Part shown: positions 42,850-53,067 of the stretch, one piece after another | Numbering within the stretch: position 1 is the first letter of the stretch | Layout of the letters: the number at the start of each line of letters is the position of its first letter | NCBI RefSeq assembly: GCF_030035675.1 | Contig: NC_084482.1 | Span: forward strand, 228,290,943-228,354,942 | Length of the DNA: 64,000 bases | Source: Rhineura floridana | Taxonomy: Eukaryota; Chordata; Lepidosauria; Squamata; Rhineuridae | Reading direction: 5' to 3' | Position numbers and translations under genes: made by a program | The notes under the pieces: model-generated | Databases searched by the model: none | What the model was told of the DNA's origin: nothing | What the model saw: only the letters and a program-made list of their open reading frames with translations

Positions 42850-44090
42850 CAGGTCCGCCAGCTGCGTCCGTTTCTGGAGATGCCTGAATTGACTAAGGTG
42901 GCACACGCCCTGGTTACATCCCGGTTGGACTACTGCAATGCACTCTATGTTGGGCTGCCCTTGAAGACTGTTCGGAAGCTAAAATTGGTTCAATGTGCTA
43001 CAGCTAGGTTGCTGACCGGGGCTAGTTTTCGTGTTCACATGACTCCCCTGTTACAGCAACTTCATTGGTTGCCAATTTGCTTCTGGACCCAATTCAAGGT
43101 GCTGGTGATGTCCTTTAAAGCCCTTCACGGCTTGGGCCCTGTCTATCTGTCCGATCGATTGTCTGTTTACAAATCCCCCCATCCCTTGAGATCCGCTAAT
43201 GATTTTCTTCTTACAATTCCTCCAGTTTCACTAGTTCATCTTTCAGGGACTAGAGATAGAGCATTCTCAGCTGTTGCTCCTAGACTCTGGAACTCGTTAC
43301 CTGTGGACATACGTTAAGAACATAAGAACATAAGAAGAGCCTGCTGGATCAGGCCAGTGGCCCATCTAGTCCAGAATCCTGTTCTCACAGTGGCCAACCA
43401 GGTGCCTCAGGGAAGCCCGCAAGCAGGACCTGAGTGCAAGAACACTCTCCCCTCCTGAGGCTTCCGGCAACTGGTTTTCAGAAGCATGCTGCCTCTGACT
43501 AGGGTGGCAGAGCACAGCCATCGTGGCTAGTAGCCACTGATAGCCCTGTCCTCCATGAATATGTCTAATCTTCTTTTAAAGCCATCCAAGCTGGTGGCCA
43601 TTACTGCATCTTGTGGGAGCAAATTCCATAGTTGAACTATGCGCTGAGTAAAGAAGTACTTCCTTTTGTCTGTCCTGAATCTTCCAACATTCAGCTTCTT
43701 TGAATGTCCACGAGTTCTAGTATTATGAGAGAGGGAGAAGAACTTTTCTCTATCCACTTTCTCAATGCCATGCATAATTTTATACACTTCTATCATGTCT
43801 CCTCTGACCCGCCTTTTCTCTAAACTAAAAAGCCTGCATCTTCGCTTTGTCATTTTGCCGCCTGGTTAAAACGTTTTTATTCTGGGTTGCATTTAATTTA
43901 AATGAATAATTAGAGTTTCTAAGTATTGGATTGGGCTAACTGTGACCTCTAAATACAGAGATTGTAATTTTATTGTTGTATTTGTGCTTTTATCTATATG
44001 TTTTATTATGTTGTTCGTTGCTCTGAGTTTCTGTGAAAATAGAGCAGCTTATAAATATTTTAATAAATAAATAATAAATAAATAGATTCA
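42850..44090 (+). mobile_element. L2 LINE (C-terminal part), split by a CR1
   Basis: Frame 42850-43316 encodes RQLRPFLEMPELTKVAHALV, LDYCNALYVGLPLKTVRKLK, HWLPICFWTQFKVLVM and APRLWNSLPVDIR. A CR1 on the opposite strand follows, and the L2 resumes at 43853 with CRLVKTFLFWVAF, the 3' UTR and TAAATAAATA. Older subfamily than the copies at 26023, 38560 and 44768. Confidence 0.9.
43317..43852 (-). mobile_element. CR1 LINE 3' end inserted in L2
   Basis: Minus-strand copy: tail repeats at 43317, 3' UTR, then the last 108 codons of the CR1 protein (LFSLEKRRVRGDMIEVYKIM ... LDIFMEDRAISGY). 5'-truncated at about 43850. It interrupts the L2 between LPVDIR and its C-terminus. Confidence 0.93.
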
Positions 44091-44689
44091 ACTGTCATCA
44101 TTCCATTTATACTCCCAGCCATTCAAACGCTCAGCCAATCATCCAGCATTCTACTGCTCATGTACTCCCCCCTCCTTTTTCACTCCACTTACCATATGTC
44201 TTCTATATAACCAGCACTTACCATATTTACAATATAAGCAGGAACATTGCAGGGCCTCCCTGAGGGGAGGACGGAGAAGATGTGGCATAAGTGCACAGCG
44301 GTGCCATCAAAAAATCCAGATTCTGAGCTCATAAGAAGCAGGATCTGGAGATAATTTATGCTAAATAGGGACTCTTTCACTTTTACATAATTTATTCTGC
44401 TTCTGCCACCTGTGGGGCACAGTAAGGTGCTCAGTCCAGGGAGGGGAGGGGTGGGGTGGGGGCCATCTTGCCCAGAAGGTGCTCAGATCTCAGTTCTGAC
44501 CTTTCAGTCCATTGGGTCACACCTGAGCCAGGTATCAAAGAGGGCCACTTTACTAGTTTCGAGACAGGGACCTGTGCCCAATCCTGTCTCCACATCACCT
44601 GGAGCCTCTGTCTGATCACAGGCATCCCTAAGACAGCATGTATGACAATGGTGTGCTCTGGTTTTAAGTGCACACATTTAGAAAGACAG
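44091..44689. other. No gene recognised
   Basis: Unassigned. It contains an A/T-rich part and a G-rich run (GGGAGGGGAGGGGTGGGGTG near 44440). An open frame here runs on into the L2 at 44768 only by chance and has no known domain. Confidence 0.5.
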
Positions 44690-44767
44690 TGCAAATATTG
44701 CCAGGATAGTGGCCATATTCCCAATTCCAAAGAAAGGAGATCCCAGGGAAGGCGTATTGCCTTAATA

Positions 44768-46640
44768 TCAAACCCTCCGGACAGGGTGGAATCATCGGAG
44801 GCCCGCTGTAATCAGTTTGCCGATCACTTCCAGAATAAGATCTCATGTATCCGCCGGGACCTAGACTCTCAAGTTATAGCAGTAGATCCTAGTGAGGTGT
44901 CCGGAGCACAGTCTTGTCCTGTTTTGTTGGATGAGCTTCAGTTGGTTCAACTCGAGGACGTGGACAAGGTGCTTGGACAGGTACGTGCAACCACTTCGGT
45001 ACTGGATCCTTGCCCCTCCTGGCTGATAAAAACTAGCAGGAATGGAACAGGTAGCTGGGCCAAGGAAGTGATAAATGCCTCTTTACGAGAGGGAGTGGTC
45101 CCGGGCTGTCTGAAAGAGGCAGTGGTGAGACCACTCCTGAAAAAGCCTTCCTTGGACCCAGACAATTTTAACAGCTACAGGCCAGTGGCGAATGTTCCAT
45201 TCCTGGGCAAGGTCTTGGAACGGGTGGTTGCTGGCCAGCTCCAGGCGCTATTGGATGAAACTGATTATCTAGATCCATTTCAATCGGGTTTTAGGCCCGG
45301 TTTTGGCACTGAGACAGCCTTGGTCGCCCTGTACGATGACCTATGTCGGGAAAGAGACAGAGGGAGTGTAACTCTGTTGATTCTCCTTGATCTCTCAGCG
45401 GCTTTTGATACCATCGACCATGGTATCCTTCTGGAGAGGCTCGCGGAGTTGGGAGTTGGAGGTACTGCTTGGCAGTGGTTCCGCTCCTATTTGGCGGGTC
45501 GTCTCCAGAAGGTAGTGCTTGGGGAACATTGCTCGACACCGCGGGCTCTCCAATATGGGGTCCCACAGGGGTCAGTTTTGTCCCCCCTGCTTTTTAATAT
45601 CTACATGAAGCCGTTGGGAGAGGTCATCAGGAGTTTTGGAGTGCGTTGTCATCAGTATGCTGATGACACGCAGCTCTACTTCTCCTTTTCATCTTCTTCA
45701 GGTGAGGCTGTCGATTTGCTGAACCGTTGCCTGGCCTCGACAATGGACTGGATGAGAGTTAACAAACTGAAGCTCAATCCAGACAAGACTGAGATGCTGT
45801 TGGTGGACGGGTTCTCTGATCGGATGGTGGATATATACCCTGTCCTAGACGGGGTTACACTCCCCCTAAAGGACCGGGTTCGTAGTCTGGGAGTCTTTTT
45901 AGACTCTTCCCTCTCACTTGAGGCTCAAGTAGCCTCGGTGGTTAGGAATGCGTTTTACCAACTTCGGTTGGTAGCCCAGCTACGTCCCTATTTGAGTAAA
46001 GAGGACCTTACATCAGTGGTACATGCTCTGGTAACCTCACGTTTGGATTACTGTAATGCGCTTTACGTAGGGCTACCTTTGAAGACTGTTCGGAAGCTAC
46101 AACTAGTGCAAAATGCGGCAGCCAGATTGCTGACAAGGACCAAGCGGTCCGAGCATATAACACCTGTTCTGGCCAGCTTGCACTGGTTGCCAATATGTTT
46201 CCGGGCTAGATTCAGAGTGTTGGTATTAACCTATAAAGCCTTATACGGTGCGGGACCACGATACCTTGCGGAACGCCTCTTCCGATATGAACCGGCCCGT
46301 GCACTACGTTCTGCTACGAAGGCCCTCCTCCGGGTTCCAACTCACAGGGAGGCCCGGAGGGTGATGACAAGATCTAGGGCCTTCTCAGTGGTGGCCCCCG
46401 AACTATGGAACAGTCTCCCTGAGGAAGTACGCCTGGCGCCGACTCTGCTTTCCTTCCGGCGCCAGGTCAAAACCTTCCTATTCTCTGAAGCATTTTAAGT
46501 TACATTGATCTAATTTTAATAATGTTTATTGTATTGTTGATTGTATTTTAATATTATTTTGTTATTCATTGTATTTTTATACTATTTTATGTTCACCGCC
46601 CAGAGAGCTATCGCTAGTCGGGCGGTATATAAATTTAATA

Positions 46641-46668
<28 letters not shown>
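44768..46668 (+). mobile_element. L2 LINE, open frame, inserted in BovB
   Basis: The L2-derived frame is open from about 44790 to the stop at 46498 (about 570 codons): SSEARCNQFADHFQNKISCI, SYRPVANVPFLGKVLERVV, FDTIDHGILLERL, YADDTQLYFSFSSSSGEAV, LDYCNALYVGLP, HWLPICFRARFRVL and FSEAF. The frame happens to extend 110 codons further upstream into non-L2 sequence. The 3' end has the stem-loop and a TAA repeat of about 12 units. AATATC on both sides is a plausible short target duplication. Confidence 0.93.
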
Positions 46669-46674
<6 letters not shown>

Positions 46675-46734
46675 TCCCATGCAAGTAAAGTAATGCTCAA
46701 GATTCTACAACAAAGGCTCTTACCATATATAGAG

Positions 46735-47072
46735 CCAGGGCCACATTATGACTTTCATGGGCCTTGAGCACTTTTGCCTTCGTGAGCCCCTCCCACCATA
46801 AATAATATCAATATTAAAAATTATTTTTATATAACTTTAAATGCTTCAAAATTTTATTTTTTTCTGATTTAGGCAAAATTTAACAGATTTTCATGGGCCG
46901 TAAACGTTTCATTTTTTTCTGATGTGAGAAAAAAAGTAAAACATTTTCTTCGAGCCTAAAAGTTTATTTTTCTTCTTATTTTAAAAGAAATTAAAACATT
47001 TCCCTGGGCCTCTAAAAGTATCATGGGCCCTACGCACTGTGCCTACTGTGCCTAATGGATAAGTCGGCCCTG
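46735..47072 (+). mobile_element. hAT-like MITE with 8-bp-type target duplication, inside BovB
   Basis: Ends CAGGGCCACATTATGAC and GATAAGTCGGCCCTG (inverted ends CAGGGCC). Flanks ATATAGAG (46727-46734) and TTATGGAG (47073-47080) agree at six of eight positions, as expected for an aged hAT duplication. BovB coding sequence continues across the site. Same family as 10855-11179. Confidence 0.8.
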
Positions 47073-47890
47073 TTATGGAGAAATGCCAGATGTCCAAGCT
47101 GGATTTAGAAAGGGAAGAGACACCACAGATAGTATTGCAAACATATGTTGGATAATGGAACGGACCAAGGAATTTCAGAAGGAAATCACCCTGTTCTTCA
47201 TAGATTACAGCAAAGCCTTTGACTGTGTAGATCATGAAAAACTATGGAATGCTTTAAAAGTAATGGGGGTGCCACAGCATCTGATTTTCCTGATGTACAA
47301 CCTATACTCTGCAGAAGAGGCTACTGTAAGGACAGAATATGGAGAAACCAATTGGTTCCCCATCAGAAAGGGTGTGAGACAGGGGTGTATTTTATCACCC
47401 TATTTATTTAATCTGTATGCAGAACATATCATACGGAAAGCTGGATTGGACCAAGATGAAGGAGGTGTGAAAATTGGAGGGAGAAATATCAATAATTTAA
47501 GATATGCAGACGATACCATACTACTAGCAGAAACCAGTAATGATCTGAAACGAATGCTGATGGAAGTTATAGAGGAAAGCACAAAAGCAGGACTACAGCT
47601 GAACATCAAAAAGACTAAAATGATGACAACAGAAGATTTATGTAACTTTACAGTTGACAATGAGGACATTGAACTTGTCAAGGATCAATACCTTGGCACA
47701 GTCATTAACCAAAATGGAGACAATAGTCAAGAAATCAGAAGAAGACTAGGACTGGGGAGGGCAGCTGTGAGAGAACTAGAAAAAATGTCCTCAAATGCAA
47801 AGATGTATCACTGAACACCAAGTCAGGATCATTCAGACCATGGTATTCCTGACCTCTATGTGTGGATGTGAAAGTTGGACAGTGAAAAAA

Positions 47891-48062
47891 GCGCGTAATA
47901 AAAACCAAGAAAAATAAATATAAATTGACTTAAAGGACTTACAGCATTCACTTCACTGTATGTTACTAAAAGATGTTCATTTACCCTCTGCAGGTGCTTT
48001 AAAAGTTGGAGGGCACCTTCCCTATTTGTGTGTGTGTGTGTTTTGCAGATATAAGTAATCCT
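47891..48062. other. Short intron-like stretch before a finger relic
   Basis: Ends with a TG repeat and TTTTGCAG acceptor-like sequence at about 48040-48048. No coding content. Confidence 0.4.
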
Positions 48063-48172
48063 GTTCCAAGTGTGCAAAGAGCTTCAGTCGCCTCTCCCTG
48101 CTAGGGTCGCATCAAAGGATGCATGCAGGGGAGAAACCATGGAAACGCTGTTTGCAAAAAGCGCTTTGGCGA
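48063..48172 (+). pseudogene. C2H2 zinc-finger exon remnant
   Basis: Encodes CSKCAKSFSRLSLLGSHQRM, then HAGEKP, one complete finger (C-x2-C-x12-H-x3-H) with linker, followed by WKRCLQKALW, a finger whose first cysteine pair is damaged. It may be the remains of the last exon of a neighbouring KRAB-ZNF gene upstream of the promoter-like stretch at 48170. Confidence 0.65.
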
Positions 48173-48790
48173 CAGCGCGCAGTAGGAACCTCCGCGCCTG
48201 CGCCCTGGATTTGCACAAGGGGCAGAGCAGGCAAGACGTTTGCCCAGAGCGCCGCTGGGATTCAGTCCTCCAGCGGTGGAAGGAACTGAGCTCTGTTTCC
48301 TAGAGAGGCAGGATGTTGTCATGACAATGGGAGGGAGGGAGACAAGAGTGAAGTAAGGAAGCAAAGAGGATTGATTGATTTCCGAGGAGGAGGAGGAGGA
48401 GGAGGAGGAAGGAGGCTGGATCGTGGCGAGGACGGAAGACAAAGAGAAAGGTGCAGCGGTGGGGGGGCGAAAGGGTCAGGAGTTTGCCTTTGGGGGGTGA
48501 AAAACGGGGGAGATCCTCCCCCTACATCTCCCCCGGGAATTCATGGGGGGGAGTCGCATGCATGCAACCCAGCTGCAACATTGGGGGCCGAACAGCTGCA
48601 GCGCTTCCATTGCACGATCCTCGTTGAAGCGCCCTCTCCCCAGGAGTGGGGGTGGGAAGAGAGGTCCTGGTGCAGAGAAGACCCCCGGGTGTCGGGGCTA
48701 GGAAAGCCGGCCTACCTCACTGGGCTGGTGTGTGAGGAGAAAAGGGGAGCAGGAGCAGGTGTCCCCCTCCCCCCAAACGCCTTGAACAAG
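48170..48790 (+). promoter_or_regulatory. GC/CpG-rich promoter-like stretch
   Basis: Richer in CG dinucleotides than its surroundings (GACAGCGCGCAG, TTCCGAGGAGG, GATCGTGGCGAGGACGGAAG) and followed by a possible donor AAAG/GTGCAGCGG near 48450. Its place about 1.5 kb before a KRAB A-box exon is typical for the first, non-coding exon of KRAB-ZNF genes. It contains an AGG repeat at 48386-48410. The transcription start is not determinable. Confidence 0.45.
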
Positions 48791-48949
48791 AAAGCAGACC
48801 AAAAAAGAGAGAGTAAGCAAGCGAATAAGTAAGCAATATTTTCCCTACGTACAAACGGGGCTATTTTATTGTTCGTTCTGTCCACAGTGTGTTCCTGGGA
48901 GCCCATTTCTGCCCTGCGGTAGTTCCTGAGAGGAAACATGCTTTTTGTA

Positions 48950-49025
48950 GAATCATAGAGTTGGAAGGGGCCTGTAAGACCATCCAGTCGAACCCCCAGC
49001 TCAGTGCTTACCCTCTCCCCCAAAT
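48950..49025 (-). mobile_element. CR1-type 3' tail (third subfamily)
   Basis: AGAATCATAGAGTTGGAAGG followed by GACCATCCAGTCGAACCCCC is the minus-strand terminus common to many bird and reptile CR1 copies (ATTCTATGATTCT end). Tail only. Confidence 0.75.
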
Positions 49026-49073
49026 GCACTTTGCCTCTTATTGGGATCTCCTCAATCGTCCCCCCCATTGTAG

Positions 49074-49074
<1 letters not shown>

Positions 49075-49167
<93 letters not shown>

Positions 49168-49210
49168 TCACACACACACACGCAGAGAGAGAGAGAGAGA
49201 GAGAGAGAGA
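49075..49210. repeat. (CT)n-(CA)n-(GA)n compound microsatellite
   Basis: About 80 bases of uninterrupted CT, then about 25 bases of CA with one break, then about 27 bases of GA. The CT and GA tracts are complementary, so the single strand can fold back into a hairpin with a CA loop. CT/GA tracts also form triplex (H-DNA) structures. Confidence 0.95.
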
Positions 49211-49570
49211 CGTTAGGACAATCATCTCTTTGCCTTCCTGACCTTACAACATCGTTGCTGCTGCTGAAGATTGGGGACGGTGAAATGAGCCTCCATTTCC
49301 CACTTTGGGGCCCTTGGAGGAAGGTCTGAATAAACATATGTGGCCAGCAAATAAGCTCATCTCAGTCATCCAAACTGCAGCCCTGCAAGGTAGACAAGAA
49401 GGGTGTCAGCCTCCCGCTTTGCACCCCAGCTGCTCACTTTAGAGAAGAGGCTTGTTTTATTTCATTATAAGTAATCATCAGAAAGTCATTTGCTTCAGGA
49501 ACTGGGAAGAGTGGTCAGGGATGATATTATTGAAAATTGGCTGTGTTTTTGTGAGCTTCGTGGAAACAGA
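49211..49570. other. No gene recognised
   Basis: Probable intron between the promoter-like stretch and the A-box exon. Nothing recognised. Confidence 0.5.
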
Positions 49571-49750
49571 GGAAGGTGCCTTATGTTGACTTGGTCCACC
49601 TAGCTCAGTATTGTCTGCACTGACTGGCAGCTGCTGTCCCGGTTTTCAAGCAGCGTGCCTTTCCTAGCCCTGCCTGGAGGTGCTGCTGGCAATTAAACCC
49701 AGGACTCTTTGCATGCAAGGCAAATGTCCTTCACCTAAATGGCTGTGTAG
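49571..49750 (-). mobile_element. tRNA-derived SINE (second family)
   Basis: GAAGGTGCCTTATGTTGACT, CCACCTAGCTCAGTATTGTC, TGACTGGCAGCTGCTGTCC and, at the right, the complement of a tRNA-like head (GGACTCTTTGCATGCAAGGC) form a SINE with its pol III head at the right end. It differs from the SINEs at 16951 and 5613 in head and body. Confidence 0.75.
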
Positions 49751-50055
49751 AGAAGTTCTGGATTTGAGGCTAAAGTTTTGCTCTTTTGGGGAATGGGTCA
49801 AGGTAAATGCCCTTTCTGCTTACGGCGTCCACAGCCCTCCAGTTTCAAAACCAGCCGTGGGAACCCTTTCTGGCTGTGCAGGCCGGATCCTTACTGGGCC
49901 CTCGCCTCAGGATCCAACTCGGACACGTGGGAGGAGCTCTTTGAATGCTGTGAATGATTCAAGCACACCCTGTTGCCCCTTCCCCTTTCAAGCTGGATGC
50001 AATGGTCTGTGCAGAAGAGGCCGTCTCTTGAGCAGAGGGCATTTTCTTCTTGCAG
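49751..50055. other. Intron before the KRAB A-box exon
   Basis: No exon motif. Ends in the acceptor TTTTCTTCTTGCAG at 50042-50055. Confidence 0.5.
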
Positions 50056-50190
50056 GGTCCAGTGACCTTTGAGGAGGAGGAGGCAGCAGCTGTGCATTTC
50101 ACGGAGGAGGAGTGGGTCTGCTGGATCCGGGCCAAAGTGTTCCGCACAGGGAAGCCATGGAGGAGAATTATGAGATTGGAGCCTCTTTCA
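50056..50190 (+). pseudogene. KRAB A-box exon with a one-base frameshift
   Basis: The first half reads GPVTFEEEEAAAVHFTEEEW. The second half, in the next frame, reads LDPGQSVPHREAMEENYEI. Together they cover the KRAB A box, which recruits TRIM28 to silence chromatin. The loss of one base within the W-A-L-L-D region (near 50119) breaks the frame; the exon is 135 nt where 136 would be in frame. The GTAAGG donor at 50191 is strong. The exon ends in phase 1, and its last A plus AA of a B-box exon would give lysine, producing the canonical K-P-D-L-I-S junction. The rest is well preserved, so a recent lesion or an assembly error is possible. Confidence 0.75.
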
Positions 50191-50625
50191 GTAAGGAGAC
50201 ACATTTTCATGACTGATAGATGTTGAAGGGCATTTGCGCCAATGATGTGTGGAGTGGGAAGTCAGTTCCCTATCAGGGATTCTGGGAGCTGTAGTCCAAA
50301 CTCCACAGTGGGAATTGCTGCTCTGTTGGCGCTTGGGAGAGTCCTCTCTCCCTCTCCCTCCCTCCCTCCCTCCCTCCCTCTGCCCAGTTTATGCCTTTGG
50401 AGCCTAGGAAGAGACGGAGGTGGCAGCTTGCAGAATCAATGTGGGCACCTCTGTGCTTGCACCAGTCTGTGAGCAGGAATGGTGTCTGCCTGGATCCTGC
50501 CCCCACACGTTGCAGCTGAAGTCCTTTCCAGTTCTCAAGTCAGCCCTAGTGCAGTTTCTGTAAGAATGTTGCTGCATTGCACATATTGTTGTGCCTTCCG
50601 GTTGAGGAAGATTCTCTGGAGAAGC
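50191..50625. other. Intron with a CCCT-type microsatellite
   Basis: CTCCCTCCCTCCCTCCCTCC-like repeat at about 50345-50380. Otherwise unassigned. Confidence 0.5.
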
Positions 50626-50629
50626 TCTG

Positions 50630-50690
50630 GAAATAGATGCCACTGAAGAAGACTTGCTTCAAGTCGAAACATGTTTGACAAATTATTTGA
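50630..50690 (+). other. Hammerhead-ribozyme-like motif
   Basis: Order of conserved boxes: CTGAAGA (50643-50649), stem II GACTTG / CAAGTC with a 3-base loop (50651-50665), GAAA (50666-50669), then CATG and TT. This fits the hammerhead consensus CUGANGA - stem II - GAAA with the very short stem III known from Penelope-like elements. Stem I is weak (GCCA against TGAC has one mismatch), so cleavage is doubtful. It is probably a relic of a Penelope-like element; no coding part is seen. Confidence 0.45.
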
Positions 50691-51774
50691 GATGTGTTGT
50701 GCATTTTATCTTTGCATTTTATATTTCTGTATTAGTATATCTTCATTTTATTGCCAGGATATACATACTGTCTACAGAGCTAGCAGTTCACATCACAATC
50801 TGTGTGGTAAATTGCATGTGCATTAGAAATTGGACATTACTGTGTATTCAGCCATAGAATATATTTTCCGTCATTCATATCTTCATATATTTTTCAGAAT
50901 CATACCATGACTTAGACCTTCACTTTATGTGCTTTTGCATATTTTGTCTAATTCAGCATCTGCGTGGTTGGTACCAGAGATGGATTATGGGGAGAAGGGG
51001 GTGGGGGAGAAACGCTCTCTCTGACAAATTTCTCACTCCCCCACCCATGCACCCCCATTTCTGGAGCCCTTTCGATATGCAAATTATAACTGAATCATAA
51101 ACTGGAAGTTAAAATTAAGCTGCCATCCCAAACATGCTTGCGTCAAAGTTGACTCCATCAAAATCAATAGGACGTTTTTCAGAGGAAATGCATTTAGGAA
51201 GGGAGCATTTATTTATACGCAACACACCATCATTTCCCTTTCAGAGATCCAAACCATATGCTCTGGCCCTTTTCTGTCTCTTCCCGATGCCAGCATTGAT
51301 ATTTGCATATACATTCTCAAGCTACGACACTGAAAAGCTTATGGGAGCATTTCTGGCTACACAAATATCTTGTGGTGGCTTCACTCTTAATCTGCATGGA
51401 GAAAGGTTTCCTCCAGAAGTGTAAATGTGACGTGCAGCCTTGGCTCCCTTTCGGAGGAGGAGGAGGAGGAGGGTGGAGCTCTCAGGGCTGGTTTTCACTT
51501 TCTTTGTGAAGAGATGATGTTGTCCAAATGAAAACATATGGGTTGGCTGAGTTCCACCGTGCCCTCCCCATCAGGCAGTTCAGGTTGGGCATCATATCCA
51601 GTGAGTGCATGTTCCCAAGTGCCAGGCTGACCTTGCTGGGACCACACAGCCCTGTCCTCTTCAGGGGGTGCAGGAGTTAACAAACAATCCCTCCTCTTAG
51701 CTACAAATGGCTTGACTTGGAATGGCTGAATATCTTGTGGTCAAAAGTAATAGTCCTGTCTGTTTCCTTGGAAG
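50691..51774. other. Intron between KRAB A- and B-box exons
   Basis: No recognised repeat or exon apart from a GGAGGAGGAGG run near 51455. It ends in the acceptor TGTTTCCTTGGAAG at 51761-51774. Confidence 0.45.
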
Positions 51775-51852
51775 AATTAGACCTCAATTCCTGTTGGGAA
51801 GATGGAGAGGATCTTCTTATGCAGGTTCCCAAAGAGGAGGAGACCTCAGCAG
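51775..51852 (+). CDS. KRAB B-box exon (ELDLNS type)
   Basis: An exon of 78 nt, phase 1-1, with GT donor at 51853. Reads L-D-L-N-S-C-W-E-D-G-E-D-L-L-M-Q and ends KEEETSAG. It is the first B-box exon after the A box at 50056 and stands in the normal order for a KRAB gene. One codon shorter than its neighbours. Confidence 0.65.
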
Positions 51853-52009
51853 GTTGGTGCTTAGCTGTGCTGTGGGGGCCCTTTTCGTCTGGGAATTGAA
51901 GCATTTTTCCGTTCCTGAGTAATATCATCCAGGGGAGAGTCACCCATCAGGCGGTGAATTCTCCTGGTGGACATCTCGGATGGTTATAAAAGGGGCTAAG
52001 AAAAATGGC

Positions 52010-52185
52010 TTCATGCCCAGTCTGTGTCTGTTGGAATTACTTTTTAATATGTTTTGGTTTTAATATATTTTAAACCCTGTTTTTAATGGTGTGTGTGGGA
52101 GTGTTTTTAGTGTTTTCGCTTGCCACCCTGGGCTCCTACTGGGAGGAAGGGTGGGATATAAATCTAAATAAATAAATAAATGCAT
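52010..52185 (+). mobile_element. L2-type LINE 3' end
   Basis: T-rich UTR followed by the stem-loop TGCCACCCTGGGCTCCTACT ... GGGAGGAAGGGTGGGATATA and an AATAAATAAATAAA tail. It is inserted in the intron copy between two B-box exons; the paralogue at 4150 lacks it. Confidence 0.7.
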
Positions 52186-52372
52186 GGAAGAGAAGGCTCT
52201 CAAGAGCCATCAGTCCTGATGTTTATGGGCCACCTCCGGAATTGGGGAAAGAGCAGCAGGAGATGAGCTCTTGCCTTTCTTAGCTTTGAGGTTGTAGAAA
52301 TTGTTTGATATGGAATCCCTGACTTTTTATGTTGTGGTTAAAAGTAACTTCCCTTGTCTGTTTCCTTGAAAG

Positions 52373-52453
52373 AACGAGACCTCGCTTCCTGTAAGGAAGA
52401 AGGAGAAAGTCTGTTTATCCAGGTCGTCAAAGAAGAGGAGGAGACCTCAGCAG
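52373..52453 (+). CDS. KRAB B-box exon (ERDLAS type)
   Basis: An exon of 81 nt, phase 1-1, acceptor TTTCCTTGAAAG and GT donor at 52454. Reads R-D-L-A-S-C-K-E-E-G-E-S-L-F-I-Q and ends KEEEETSAG. The proline of PDLIS is arginine. Its downstream intron matches that after the truncated exon at 3981. Confidence 0.6.
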
Positions 52454-53067
52454 GTTGGTGCTTAGCTGTGCTATGGAGCCCCTTTTGGTCTGGGAATGGA
52501 AGCATTTTTCCATTCCTGAGTAATGTCATCCAGGGGAGAGTCGCCCATCAGGTGGTGGACATCCCGGATGGCTTAAAAAAGGGAGCTGGAGAAATGCATG
52601 GAAGAGAAGGCTCTCAAGGGCTACAAGTCATGATGGCTGTAGCCTTCTGTCCTTGTTTTTTTAAAAAGATGTTTTGTTTTAAAGGTGATTTCGGTGCTTC
52701 ATCATTTTTTGCCCCCCCGGATTCTCTTTGGAAGGAAGGACAGGATATAAATTTTATTAGTATAATTAGGACTGATTCTGGAATTCCCATACACATCAAT
52801 TCAGGCCCTGTGGATGTGCTGGACTAGATATTCCTTTGGTTTGATCAAGCTCATCTAAGAACATATGAACATAAGAAGAGCCTGCTGGATCAGGCCAGTG
52901 GCCCATCTAGTCCAGCATTCTGTTCTCACAGTGGCCAACCAGGTGCCTCAGGGAAACCCGCAAGCAGGACCCGAGTGCAAGAACACTCTCCCCTCCTGAG
53001 GCTTCCGGCAACTGGTTTTCAGAAGCATGCTGCCTCTGAGTAGGGTGGCAGAGCACAGCCATCATGG

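Larger units (their letters stand above)
44690..47890 (+). mobile_element. RTE/BovB LINE, split by an L2 and a hAT MITE
   Basis: Left piece 44690-44767 ends in codons for RRIALIS. After the L2 the next codons read SHASKVMLKILQQRLLP (46670-46734). After the MITE come DVQAGFRKGRDTTDSIAN, FIDYSKAFDCVDHEKLW, RKGVRQGCILSPYLFNLYAE, NLRYADDTILLAET (catalytic YADD) and GLQLNIKKTKMMTTEDL, to about 47815 with a relic of the next region to 47890. These are BovB reverse transcriptase motifs in the right order. It lacks its 3' tail. Confidence 0.9.

Noticed and set aside
44456-44790. N-terminal extension of the 680-codon frame before the L2
   Set aside because: The first 110 codons match no L2 protein and cross the BovB/L2 junction. 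The frame is open by chance, so it is not a fusion gene.
49004-49337. Open frames of Ser-Leu or Glu-Arg repeats
   Set aside because: Translations of the CT/GA microsatellite only.
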